Source: JBBDMC01 sp964441935 (GTDB lineage Bacteria > Pseudomonadota > Alphaproteobacteria > Rhizobiales > Kaistiaceae). From it: a DNA stretch of 18,559 bases. Below are positions 7,984 through 14,661 of this stretch, one piece after another (the first letter of the stretch is position 1; each line of letters begins with the position of its first letter). The translations under genes were made by a program, and so were the position numbers. The notes beneath the pieces were generated by a model. That model had not been told where the DNA came from and did no database searches. It was given only the letters and a program-made list of their open reading frames with translations. The stretch covers positions 1-18,559 of the forward strand of contig CAYTXI010000049.1 in the NCBI GenBank assembly GCA_964441935.1, read 5' to 3'.

Positions 7984-8139
7984 ATGCGAAGGATTGTCAT
8001 TGCAGTCGCGTTCGTCGCCATGCTCCTTGTGCTCGACGCGGCCGTCAACGATTTTCGCTTCACGACCTCGTTCTGGAGCGAGGTCAGAGAGTTCGGCCGA
8101 CTGTTCAATCGGTTCGTCGCCCACGGCCTGAGCCAATAG
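7984..8139 (+). CDS. Small hypothetical membrane or exported protein (51 residues)
   Basis: An ATG at 7984 opens 51 codons ending in TAG at 8137-8139. Residues 4-20 (IVIAVAFVAMLLVLDAA) form one hydrophobic segment after MRR, fitting a membrane anchor or signal peptide. The rest (VNDFRFTTSFWSEVREFGRL, then FNRFVAHGLSQ) is an aromatic- and Arg-rich amphipathic tail. About 78% of third codon positions are G or C, close to neighbouring genes. It converges with the L,D-transpeptidase gene, 12 bases apart. The ribosome site is weak (GGCGG a few bases upstream). I do not recognise a named family and assign no function; small single-span proteins of this kind are common in Alphaproteobacteria. If it is not real, 7751-8151 holds no gene. 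Confidence 0.45.
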   Translation: MRRIVIAVAFVAMLLVLDAAVNDFRFTTSFWSEVREFGRLFNRFVAHGLSQ

Positions 8140-8151
8140 GGCCGCGGAAGG

Positions 8152-8688
8152 TTACTGAACAACGCTGATCAACGTATTGGCTTTGCCGTTGTTTCGGACG
8201 AGCTCGTAAAAGATGCGGGCGTTGTCCGGGTGCAACCGCACGCAGCCGTGCGATGCAGGTTGTCCCAGCCGCTTCACCTCGGTCGTGCCGTGCACGGCGT
8301 ACCCCCGGTAGAAGAACACCGACCATGGCATCGGGGCGTTGTTGTACTTGCGCGACCGATGGTTCGGCGACAGCCATTGGGCCCGCCAGTGGCCCGTCGG
8401 CGTACGGTATCTGCCGCGGCCCGTGGAAACGGGGAATGTGTAACGCAGCCTTTCGGCGACATAGACATCCATCGTCTGATCGGAAAGGTCGATGCGCGCA
8501 ACCACCGACGATCTAACCGCCGCGGGCAGCGGAGAAGCCATTGCGAGGGTGGTGCCGCTCGCGGTCTCTGCCGCGGTTGCCGGCCACCCACCTGCCCCGA
8601 CGATCAGCAATACCGCCAGCCACAGTCCCCGTTTGACGGCTCTTGCGCTCCGCCGTCGCGTCTCCCGCACACTCCAACGCTCACACAT
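8152..8688 (-). CDS. L,D-transpeptidase (YkuD / ErfK-YbiS-YcfS-YnhG family)
   Basis: This 178-residue exported protein should act in the periplasm on peptidoglycan, forming 3-3 cross-links or attaching proteins to meso-diaminopimelate with a catalytic cysteine. The N-terminus is strongly basic, then hydrophobic at residues 21-34 (GLWLAVLLIVGAGG), with ATAA near residue 40 as a likely signal peptidase I site. The YkuD domain fills the rest: IDLSDQTMDVYV begins it, PVSTGRG and RTPTGHW are core strands, and the active site is H133, H147 and C149 in HGTTEV...ASHGCVRLHPDNA. The start is set by GGAGGAGG placed 5 bases upstream of the ATG at 8688; longer in-frame starts lack this and would bury the signal sequence. 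It is convergent with the small ORF and separated by a large gap from yfgM. The exact transpeptidase class is not resolved. Confidence 0.92.
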   Translation of the reverse strand: MCERWSVRETRRRSARAVKRGLWLAVLLIVGAGGWPATAAETASGTTLAMASPLPAAVRSSVVARIDLSDQTMDVYVAERLRYTFPVSTGRGRYRTPTGHWRAQWLSPNHRSRKYNNAPMPWSVFFYRGYAVHGTTEVKRLGQPASHGCVRLHPDNARIFYELVRNNGKANTLISVVQ

Positions 8689-8693
8689 CCGTG

Positions 8694-8701
8694 CCTCCTC
8701 C
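8694..8701 (-). promoter_or_regulatory. Strong ribosome-binding site of the L,D-transpeptidase gene
   Basis: On the - strand GGAGGAGG precedes the ATG at 8688 by five bases. This near-perfect Shine-Dalgarno sequence is the strongest in the window and decides the start among several in-frame candidates. Confidence 0.8.
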
Positions 8702-9213
8702 GTTTGAACGCGTATCGCCGATCTTGTCTTCCTCATACGGTTGTCGCACACGGGCGCCAGGCGCTCATGCGCGATCGGATGAAATTGTCGGTGGGTACCC
8801 TTCCGGGATCGCGCCGCACTGCGAACCCCGACGCGCATTGGAACGTCCAATCGTGGCCACGACCGACGGTGCAGTCAGTCCCGGCGCCGCACACAAAGCC
8901 GCGGAGGGCGCGAAGCGCCCAGCTCAGCGTTCCCATTTTTTGCCAGCCCGCACGCAACAACGACCTCGTCGAGGTCGCCACAGCCTCCCTGTATTGGTGT
9001 CAGCTTACGCCAGGACCGCGTCCGAGAACAACGAGCGGCCGGTCGAAAAAAGCCATCAGTGTGCAAACATTCGCGTGAGTGCTCGTCGCCGTGATGGTCG
9101 CAACCCCCGCAATGGCGGGCCGCGAACGCTGCGTTTGCAAGCCTGACGGGTGGGATATATGGTGCGCCCGCGCCGGCCCGGCGCTGCACGGACGGCCCGT
9201 TGGCGAAGCAAGA
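8702..9213. other. Gene-free gap with inverted repeats between the L,D-transpeptidase gene and the yfgM-like gene
   Basis: No open frame here on either strand looks like a real gene; frames up to about 80 codons on the - strand have mixed third-position composition and no recognisable motif. The gap must hold the divergent promoters of the flanking genes. It contains GGGCGC-GAA-GCGCCC (8906-8920), a T6 run at 8936-8941, the perfect inverted repeat CGACCTCG-T-CGAGGTCG (8961-8977), an A6 run at 9046-9051, and a nested set of stems at 9053-9139. No tRNA, 4.5S, 6S or tmRNA signature was seen. Confidence 0.5.
9053..9139. promoter_or_regulatory. Nested inverted repeats upstream of yfgM-der (possible structured leader or small RNA)
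   Basis: TGCAAAC (9062-9068) pairs with GTTTGCA (9133-9139), and TTCGCG (9070-9075) pairs with CGCGAA (9121-9126) inside it. CCCGC/GCGGG (9106-9110 with 9115-9119) makes an inner hairpin. A competing stem joins CCATCA (9053-9058) to TGATGG (9092-9097); read on the - strand it ends one base before a T6 run, as a terminator would. Strand and function are unknown. Confidence 0.25.
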
Positions 9214-9897
9214 ATGTCCGATATCTTCCGCGAAGTTGACGAAGATCTGCGGCGCGAGCAGTTCCGCAGGCTGTGGGAGCGTTTCGCCCCGTACGTCATC
9301 GGGCTTGCGGTGCTCATCGTTGCGGCCACCGCCGGCTATCGCTTCTGGGGGTACTGGCAGGACCGCCAGGCGCAGACGACCGGCGACCGCTTCATCGCGG
9401 CGGTCGAGCTTGCCGCCGAGGGGCAGCATGACGAGGCAGTCGCTGCCCTGGAGGCAGTCGCTGCCGACGGCAGCGGCGGCTATCCGGTGCTCGCCGGCTT
9501 TCGCATCGCGGCGGAGAAGGCCGCCGCCGGTGATACCGCCGGCGCCATTGCGGAGTACGATGCCATCGCCGCCGCTTCCGGGACGCCCGAGGAGGTCAGG
9601 AATCTCGCACGCCTGCGCGCCGCGCTGCTGGTCGTCGACGAGGTCGACTTCGCCGATCTGGAGGGCCGCATCGGCGATCTCGCCACCGTCGGTAATCCGT
9701 GGCGCCACACGGCCCGCGAAATTCTCGGTCTCGGTGCCTGGCGGGCAGGCGACTACCCCGCTGCCAAGCGGTATTTCGACGACATCGCCAACGATCAGGA
9801 AACGCCGCAGGACCTGCGTCAGCGCAGCCAGTTGATGCTGGGGCTGATCGCGGCCCGGCAATCCGGCTCGACCGACGGGGCGAAGCCGGAAGGCTAG
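9214..9897 (+). CDS. YfgM-like membrane-anchored TPR protein
   Basis: The 227-residue protein starts with a charged N-terminal segment (MSDIFREVDEDLRREQFRRL), then one membrane span at about residues 25-44 (APYVIGLAVLIVAATAGYRF), then a periplasmic helical-repeat domain rich in Ala, Glu and Asp with TPR-like helix pairs (for example EGQHDEAVAALEAVA and AGDTAGAIAEYDAIAA). This is the YfgM/TPR_21 layout; the E. coli protein associates with the SecYEG translocon and periplasmic chaperones. The MSDIF start at 9214 is chosen because it is the family's usual beginning; the frame is open for 45 more codons upstream but the extra sequence is unlike the family. It is followed 55 bases later by der, a conserved neighbour, but bamB is not between them. 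Confidence 0.82.
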   Translation: MSDIFREVDEDLRREQFRRLWERFAPYVIGLAVLIVAATAGYRFWGYWQDRQAQTTGDRFIAAVELAAEGQHDEAVAALEAVAADGSGGYPVLAGFRIAAEKAAAGDTAGAIAEYDAIAAASGTPEEVRNLARLRAALLVVDEVDFADLEGRIGDLATVGNPWRHTAREILGLGAWRAGDYPAAKRYFDDIANDQETPQDLRQRSQLMLGLIAARQSGSTDGAKPEG

Positions 9898-9952
9898 GGG
9901 CGGACGTTTCACTTGCCCAGGCCAGTCCCGGCGATGTCCCGGAGCGCTGTCG

Positions 9953-11329
9953 ATGTCGCGTGAGCATCGCCCCTTCCGCGTCGCCATCGTGGGTCGGCCG
10001 AACGTCGGCAAGTCGACGCTGTTCAACCGGCTGGTCGGCCGTCGTCTCGCCCTCGTCGACGATCTGCCGGGCCTCACCCGCGACCGCCGCGAGGGTGACG
10101 CCGATCTAGGTGGCCGGCATTTTACTGCGATCGACACCGCTGGGCTCGACGAGGCGGCCGCCGACACACTTGCTGCGCGCATGACTGCGGCCACCGAGGC
10201 GGCCGTTCGCGCCGCGGACGTCAGCTTGTTTCTCATCGATGCCCGCGCGGGGTTGACGCCGCTCGACCGCCATTTCGCGGGCCTCCTTCGTCGCTTCGAC
10301 AAGCCGATCATCGTTGTCGCCAACAAAAGTGAGAGCGCTGCCGCCGACGCTGGCATCGTCGACGCCTATGCCCTCGGCCTCGGCGAGCCCGTCGCGATAT
10401 CGGCCGAGCACGGCGAGGGCATGGCCGACCTCCTCGACGCGCTCTCCGCTCACTTGCCGGCCGCCGAGAGCGAGCGGGCCGAACCGCAGCCCGAGCCGCC
10501 GCTCCGCGTCGCCGTCGTCGGCCGGCCGAACGTCGGTAAATCGACTCTGGTCAATCGGATCGTCGGCGACGAGCGGCTGCTGACCGGGCCCGAGGCCGGC
10601 ATCACCCGAGACGCCATTGCCGTCGATTGGACCTGGCGCGACCGCCACTTTCGCCTTGTCGACACCGCCGGCCTCAGGCGCAAGGCGCGCGTCGCGGCAA
10701 AGCTCGAGAAGCTCGCCGTCGGCGACGCGCTCCGCGCCATTCGTTTCGCCGAAGTGGTGATCCTCGTCGTCGACGTCGGCCAGCCGTTCGAGCGGCAGGA
10801 CCTGCAGATCGCCGACCTCATCGAGCAGGAAGGTCGCGCCATCGTCATCGCGCTCGACAAGTGGGACCTCATCTCCGATGCCGATCGCCGGGTGCGGCTC
10901 GCTGAGCTCGCCGAGATGGCCGGGCGGCTGCTGCCACAGATCGCCGGCGTCCGTCTGGTGCCAGTGTCCGGACTGACGGGGGAGGGGCTCGACGCCCTGC
11001 TCACAGCGGTCGCGGAGACGCACGCCACCTGGAACCGTCGGGTGCCGACCGCACGGCTTAACCGATGGCTCAAGGGCGTGGTCGAGCGCCATCCGCCGCC
11101 GGCAGTCGCCGGCCGACGCATCAAGCTGCGCTACCTCACCCAACCGAAGGCGCGGCCGCCGTCCTTCGTCGCCTTCTGCTCGCGCCCGGACAAGCTCCCC
11201 GATGCCTACCGGCGCTACATCGTCAACGCGCTGCGCTCAGACTTCAACCTCGCCGGCGTCCCCATCCGCCTGATGCTCAGGCGGGGCGAGAATCCGTATG
11301 CGAGGCGGAGAGCCGGGCCCAGGACTTGA
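9953..11329 (+). CDS. der: Ribosome-assembly GTPase Der (EngA), with a variant second G4 motif
   Basis: Der has two consecutive GTPase domains and a C-terminal KH-like domain and is needed for 50S subunit assembly. In this 458-residue protein the first P-loop GRPNVGKS is at 14-21, with DTAG and NKSE (124-127) as G3 and G4. The second P-loop GRPNVGKS is at 190-197, followed by DTAGLRRK. The KH-like domain runs from about residue 360 (RRVPTARLNRWL) to the end, with the conserved IKLRYLTQ and FVAFCSRP. The second G4 motif reads LDKWD with D302 where Asn is expected (NKWD); the codon is GAC, one base from AAC. The ATG at 9953 gives the normal N-terminus. Another ATG at 9934 is out of frame. The gene is probably co-transcribed with the yfgM-like gene. 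Confidence 0.96.
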   Translation: MSREHRPFRVAIVGRPNVGKSTLFNRLVGRRLALVDDLPGLTRDRREGDADLGGRHFTAIDTAGLDEAAADTLAARMTAATEAAVRAADVSLFLIDARAGLTPLDRHFAGLLRRFDKPIIVVANKSESAAADAGIVDAYALGLGEPVAISAEHGEGMADLLDALSAHLPAAESERAEPQPEPPLRVAVVGRPNVGKSTLVNRIVGDERLLTGPEAGITRDAIAVDWTWRDRHFRLVDTAGLRRKARVAAKLEKLAVGDALRAIRFAEVVILVVDVGQPFERQDLQIADLIEQEGRAIVIALDKWDLISDADRRVRLAELAEMAGRLLPQIAGVRLVPVSGLTGEGLDALLTAVAETHATWNRRVPTARLNRWLKGVVERHPPPAVAGRRIKLRYLTQPKARPPSFVAFCSRPDKLPDAYRRYIVNALRSDFNLAGVPIRLMLRRGENPYARRRAGPRT

Positions 11330-11481
11330 GCGCCCTCAGCGTCGACGTCCTCTTGGCCTGATGCTCGCCGATGCTGTGCAGGAGCCGATTGAGCGCGTCG
11401 ACGCCGGCACCGACGTTGTGCCCTTGTTAACGTCACCTCGACGGCGACGTCCTCCAGCCGATCCTGCCACTGACCGTGCAT
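11277..11481 (-). pseudogene. Possible small frame-broken gene between the SDR gene and der
   Basis: On the - strand an ATG at 11481 opens MHGQWQDRLEDVAVEVT with G/C-rich third positions to about 11431. The coding pattern then moves to the +1 frame, continuing from about 11420 as HNVGAGVDALNRLLHSIGEH then QAKRTSTLRALKSWARL and stopping at 11277-11279. In 11331-11420 only 3 of 29 A/T bases fall at third positions of that frame, against 16 at second positions, which is a coding-like pattern. The second segment has a TAA stop just upstream (11427-11429) and no start of its own. The last 50 bases overlap the 3' end of der. I recognise no family. It could be a decayed gene, a sequencing frame error, or chance. 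Confidence 0.3.
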
Positions 11482-11571
11482 GGTACCGCGACCCTGTGCG
11501 GTCCGATCGCTACACCGGTTATGTGACATTTCGGCGTCGTCGCCGACTTGCCCTGGACCAACCGTCCACGC

Positions 11572-12312
11572 TCAGTCGTCATCCGCAAAACGGATCGTCT
11601 TGCCGCTTGGGAAGTCGAACAGCACGCCGTTTTCGGCGTAGTCCGGCGACAGCATGCGAACGATGTCCGGAGCCAGCGCCTCGGGCGGCTCAAGCGTCCC
11701 AGGGTCCTCTCCGGGCGCCGCCCGCGCGCGCATGGCCGTGCGCAGCGGGCCCGGATTGATCAGATTTACGCGCACTTTCGTGTTCGCCATCTCGCTGGCA
11801 TAGGTCCTCGCCAGTGCCTCGAGGGCCGCCTTCGACGCCGCATAGACCCCCCAGTACGGTCGGCACCACCGCGTGATCCCCGAGGTGACAAACAGCGCGC
11901 GCCCGGCGCTGGATTGGCGCAATAGCGGATCGAACGAGCGGATCATCCGCCAGTTGGCGGTGACGTTGACCGCCGTCACATCGTCGAAGATCCTGGGGTC
12001 GAGGTGCGCAAGCGGCGTGATGAGTCCGAGCTGCCCGGCGTTGCCGAGAAGCCCGTCCAGCCGCCCCCAGCGCTCGTTGATGGCGCCGCCCAGGCGATCG
12101 ATGCCGGCGACGTCCTTGAGGTCGAGCGGAACCAGCGTCGCCGAACCGCCCCTGGCGCCGATTTCATCGTCGAGCTCTTCCAGACCGCCGACGGTGCGGG
12201 CGACCGCGATGACGTGCGCACCGGCCTCGGCCAACGCCAGCGCCGCCGCCCGCCCGATGCCACGCGAAGCGCCGGTGACGACGACGACGCGGTTGGGGAG
12301 AGGCTGGGTCAA
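11572..12312 (-). CDS. Short-chain dehydrogenase/reductase (SDR) family oxidoreductase
   Basis: The 246-residue protein is a classical SDR with a Rossmann fold for NAD(P)(H). The cofactor motif TGASRGIG is at residues 13-20, NAG at 91-93, N116 in the helix αE region, S144 in VTSG, and the catalytic Y157 and K161 in YAASK. The substrate is not deducible. The start is probably the TTG at 12312, which places seven residues before the first beta strand; the nearest upstream ATG (12343) is in another frame and stops after five codons. The gene lies 68 bases downstream of purF on the same strand and is probably the last of that transcription unit. A small hairpin (TCGGCG/CGCCGA, 11531-11546) follows the stop by about 25 bases without a T run. 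It also resembles the YciK-type SDRs, so that role is possible. Confidence 0.88.
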   Translation of the reverse strand: MTQPLPNRVVVVTGASRGIGRAAALALAEAGAHVIAVARTVGGLEELDDEIGARGGSATLVPLDLKDVAGIDRLGGAINERWGRLDGLLGNAGQLGLITPLAHLDPRIFDDVTAVNVTANWRMIRSFDPLLRQSSAGRALFVTSGITRWCRPYWGVYAASKAALEALARTYASEMANTKVRVNLINPGPLRTAMRARAAPGEDPGTLEPPEALAPDIVRMLSPDYAENGVLFDFPSGKTIRFADDD

Positions 12313-12380
12313 GAGGTGTCCGAGATTATGTCGCCGTCGTCATGCGCGCCCAACACGCGCACCACACAGCCATCAGCACG

Positions 12381-13850
12381 TCACCCCGCGCCCACCAGCC
12401 GCAGCGGGCGCACGTTGTCGAGGCTTTCGCGATCGGTAAGGCGCGTCGGGTATTCGCCCGTAAAACAGGCGTCGCAGAACCGGCGTTCATCGCCGTTGCG
12501 GCCGGACTCTCCGACTGCCCGATAGAGCCCCTCGATCGACAGGAAGGCGAGGCTGTCGACCTTGATAAAATCGGCCATTTCCTCGACCGACATGCGCGAG
12601 GCGATGAGCTTCGATTGCTCCGGCGTGTCTACGCCGTAGAAGCAGGAGTTCGTCGTCGGCGGGCTGGCGATGCGCATGTGCACTTCGCTGGCGCCGGCCT
12701 CGCGCATCATCTGCACGATCTTGAGCGACGTGGTGCCGCGCACGATCGAATCGTCGACCAGGATCACCCGCTTGCCGGCGAGCACGTCGCGGTTGGCGTT
12801 GTGCTTGAGGCGGACGCCCATGTGGCGGATGGCGTCGCTCGGCTCGATGAAGGTGCGACCGACGTAGTGGTTGCGGATGATGCCGAGATCGAAGGGGAGG
12901 TCCGCGGCCTCGGCGAAACCGATCGCGGCCGGCGTGCCCGAATCCGGAACGGGCACGACCAGATCGGCCGGAATCCCGCGCTCGCGGGCCAGCTCCGCAC
13001 CAATGCGTTTGCGCACCTCGTAGACGCCGCGGCCCTCGACGTTAGAATCCGGTCGAGCGAAATAGACGTACTCGAAGACGCAGAAGCGGGGCCTGGCCGG
13101 CGTAAACGGAAAGCGACTCTCAATGCCGTCGGTCGTGACGATCACCATCTCACCGGGCACTACGTCGCGCACGAAGCGCGCGCCGATGATGTCGAGGGCG
13201 CAGGTCTCCGAGGCCAGGATGGTCGCGCCGTCGAGATCGCCGAGGATCAACGGCCTGACCCCGAGCGCGTCGCGGCAGCCGATCATCTTTTTCGAGGACA
13301 GGCACACCAGAGACCAGGCGCCCTCCACCTGGAGGAGCGCGTCGGTGACCCTCGGCACCAGTCGGCCGTGGCGGCTGGTCGCGATGAGGTGGAGAATCAC
13401 CTCGGTGTCCGAGGTCGACTGGAAAATCGAACCGCTCTGCTGCAACCGGTCCTGCAGCGTGCGCGCGTTGGTCAGGTTGCCGTTGTGGGCGACGGCGAAG
13501 CCGCCGCCGGCAAACTCCGCGAACAGCGGCTGGATGTTGCGCTCGATCGGCGCGCCGTGGGTGGAATAGCGCACATGGCCGATCGCGCGATCGCCGGCGA
13601 GCCCCTCGACGATCGCCCGCTTGGTGAAGTTGTCGCCGACCAATCCCGGCCGGCGCGCGTGGTGAAACCGGCTGCCGTCGAAAGTGACGATGCCCGCCGC
13701 TTCCTGGCCGCGGTGCTGCAGCGCGTGCAGCCCGAGGACGGTGAGGGCGGCCGCGTCCTGATGGCCAAAGACCCCGAACACGCCGCATTCCTCGTGGAAC
13801 TTGTCGTCGCCAAACGACGACGTCCCGACCGCGTTCGTTGCGCCCGCCAT
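12381..13850 (-). CDS. purF: Amidophosphoribosyltransferase (glutamine PRPP amidotransferase), Fe-S type
   Basis: PurF makes 5-phosphoribosylamine from PRPP and glutamine, the first committed step of purine synthesis. The 489-residue precursor carries a 21-residue propeptide ending in HEE before C22, the N-terminal nucleophile of the Ntn-hydrolase glutaminase domain (ECGVFGVFG). The phosphoribosyltransferase domain has the PRPP loop VILVDDSIVRGTTS at 362-375. Four cysteines match the B. subtilis 4Fe-4S ligands: C257, C403, C459 and C462. In mature numbering the first two are exactly C236 and C382. So this is the oxygen-sensitive Fe-S form, not the cluster-free E. coli type. The ATG at 13850 is one base after the cvpA stop, giving tight coupling, and the longer in-frame upstream reading merely runs back through cvpA. 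Confidence 0.97.
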   Translation of the reverse strand: MAGATNAVGTSSFGDDKFHEECGVFGVFGHQDAAALTVLGLHALQHRGQEAAGIVTFDGSRFHHARRPGLVGDNFTKRAIVEGLAGDRAIGHVRYSTHGAPIERNIQPLFAEFAGGGFAVAHNGNLTNARTLQDRLQQSGSIFQSTSDTEVILHLIATSRHGRLVPRVTDALLQVEGAWSLVCLSSKKMIGCRDALGVRPLILGDLDGATILASETCALDIIGARFVRDVVPGEMVIVTTDGIESRFPFTPARPRFCVFEYVYFARPDSNVEGRGVYEVRKRIGAELARERGIPADLVVPVPDSGTPAAIGFAEAADLPFDLGIIRNHYVGRTFIEPSDAIRHMGVRLKHNANRDVLAGKRVILVDDSIVRGTTSLKIVQMMREAGASEVHMRIASPPTTNSCFYGVDTPEQSKLIASRMSVEEMADFIKVDSLAFLSIEGLYRAVGESGRNGDERRFCDACFTGEYPTRLTDRESLDNVRPLRLVGAG

Positions 13851-13851
13851 C

Positions 13852-14496
13852 CTAGTTCGCGTTGCCTCCACTGTTTTCGAGAAGTTGCTCGAGACCCTGC
13901 CGCGTGCCGGAGCCGTAGCTCGGCTCGGTGCCGGCGGCGGCGCTGTCGTCGGGCTGCGACTCGGTGCCCCCGCCGAGGTCCTCGCCTTCGCCACGGTGCA
14001 GGCGGTTGATGATGCTTGCTTCGACGTCTTCCGGCAGCGCCGCCATCAACCGCTCGCCAATGTCCTCCAGCATCGGTTTGGATTGGGCGTTGGCGACCCA
14101 TCCCGGTGGCGGCTGCACGAGCCAGTTGAAGAACAGAAGAGCGATGACCAGGAGCAAGATACCGCGTGCCGCTCCGAACAGGAAGCCAAGTGCGCGATCG
14201 AAAGCCCCGACGCGACTGTCGATGACGAGGTCCGAGACCCTCATGGTGATGTAGGTGGCAACGATCAGCGCGATGAAGAAGATCGCCGCGGCCGCCACGA
14301 CCATTTGGACGGTCGGGCTCTCGAAATACGGCTCCACCAGCGGAACGACCGGACGGTAGAGGAAGTAGGCCGCCGCAACGGCAGCGATCCACGACCCGAT
14401 CGACAAGACCTCGCGCACGAAGCCGCGTACCATCGCCAGAATCGCCGAGATGAGCACTACGACGACCACGATCACGTCGAGAATGGTCAGCGACAT
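13852..14496 (-). CDS. cvpA: CvpA family membrane protein
   Basis: The 214-residue protein has four predicted membrane spans (about residues 5-23, 31-49, 63-85 and 103-126) with the family's conserved VRGFVREVLSIGSWIAA after the first span and AFDRALGFLFGAARG before the fourth. A cytoplasmic or periplasmic tail of about 85 residues, acidic and rich in Gly and Ser, follows. CvpA was named for colicin V production in E. coli, where the gene also precedes purF; it is now linked to envelope stress resistance, and its biochemical activity is not settled. The ATG at 14496 gives the standard MSLTILDVIV start. In-frame codons upstream to 14640 are not hydrophobic and look non-coding. It lies one base from purF and 165 bases after radA. 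Confidence 0.93.
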   Translation of the reverse strand: MSLTILDVIVVVVVLISAILAMVRGFVREVLSIGSWIAAVAAAYFLYRPVVPLVEPYFESPTVQMVVAAAAIFFIALIVATYITMRVSDLVIDSRVGAFDRALGFLFGAARGILLLVIALLFFNWLVQPPPGWVANAQSKPMLEDIGERLMAALPEDVEASIINRLHRGEGEDLGGGTESQPDDSAAAGTEPSYGSGTRQGLEQLLENSGGNAN

Positions 14497-14549
14497 GAAC
14501 TCACTCGGTCTCCCGGCGGCTGGTTGTACCGGACCACGAAGTGCGGTGT

Positions 14550-14629
14550 GCCTAGCACGATTCTGACCACCATTTGCCTGCCGCGGGCCCGCGGGAACGG
14601 TCCATGCTAGGCGGACAGTGATCCGTTCC
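14550..14629 (-). promoter_or_regulatory. Interleaved inverted repeats in the cvpA-purF leader
   Basis: GCCTAGCA (14550-14557) is the exact complement of TGCTAGGC (14605-14612). GGAACGG (14594-14600) is the exact complement of CCGTTCC (14623-14629). The perfect palindrome CCGCGGGCCCGCGG sits between at 14581-14594. The order A-B-A'-B' allows either a pseudoknot or two mutually exclusive stems. The block ends about 50 bases before the cvpA ATG in the direction of transcription. It may regulate cvpA-purF or terminate radA transcription; there is no T run. Confidence 0.35.
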
Positions 14630-14661
14630 GGACGACCCAATATCGACGGACCCGGTGTGAA

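Noticed and set aside
8780..8830. Sequence CCCGGAAGGG on the - strand, recalling the GGAA tetraloop of 4.5S (SRP) RNA
   Set aside because: The conserved AGCAG side of the symmetric loop and the matching 5' side are missing, so it does not fit domain IV of SRP RNA.
8733..8981. 82-codon - strand frame in the gene-free gap
   Set aside because: Third-position composition is mixed, there is no clear ribosome site, it contains the hairpin and palindrome described separately, and no motif is visible.
11531..11546. Hairpin TCGGCG-TCGT-CGCCGA after the SDR gene as a terminator
   Set aside because: The stem is only six base pairs and no T run follows on the - strand; it is too weak to call as a feature.
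12342..14009. Open frame of 555 codons on the + strand across purF
   Set aside because: It is wholly antisense to a purF with every catalytic and Fe-S residue intact, and its product is a low-complexity, Arg/Asp/Val-rich sequence with no motif. Long antisense frames are common in GC-rich genes.
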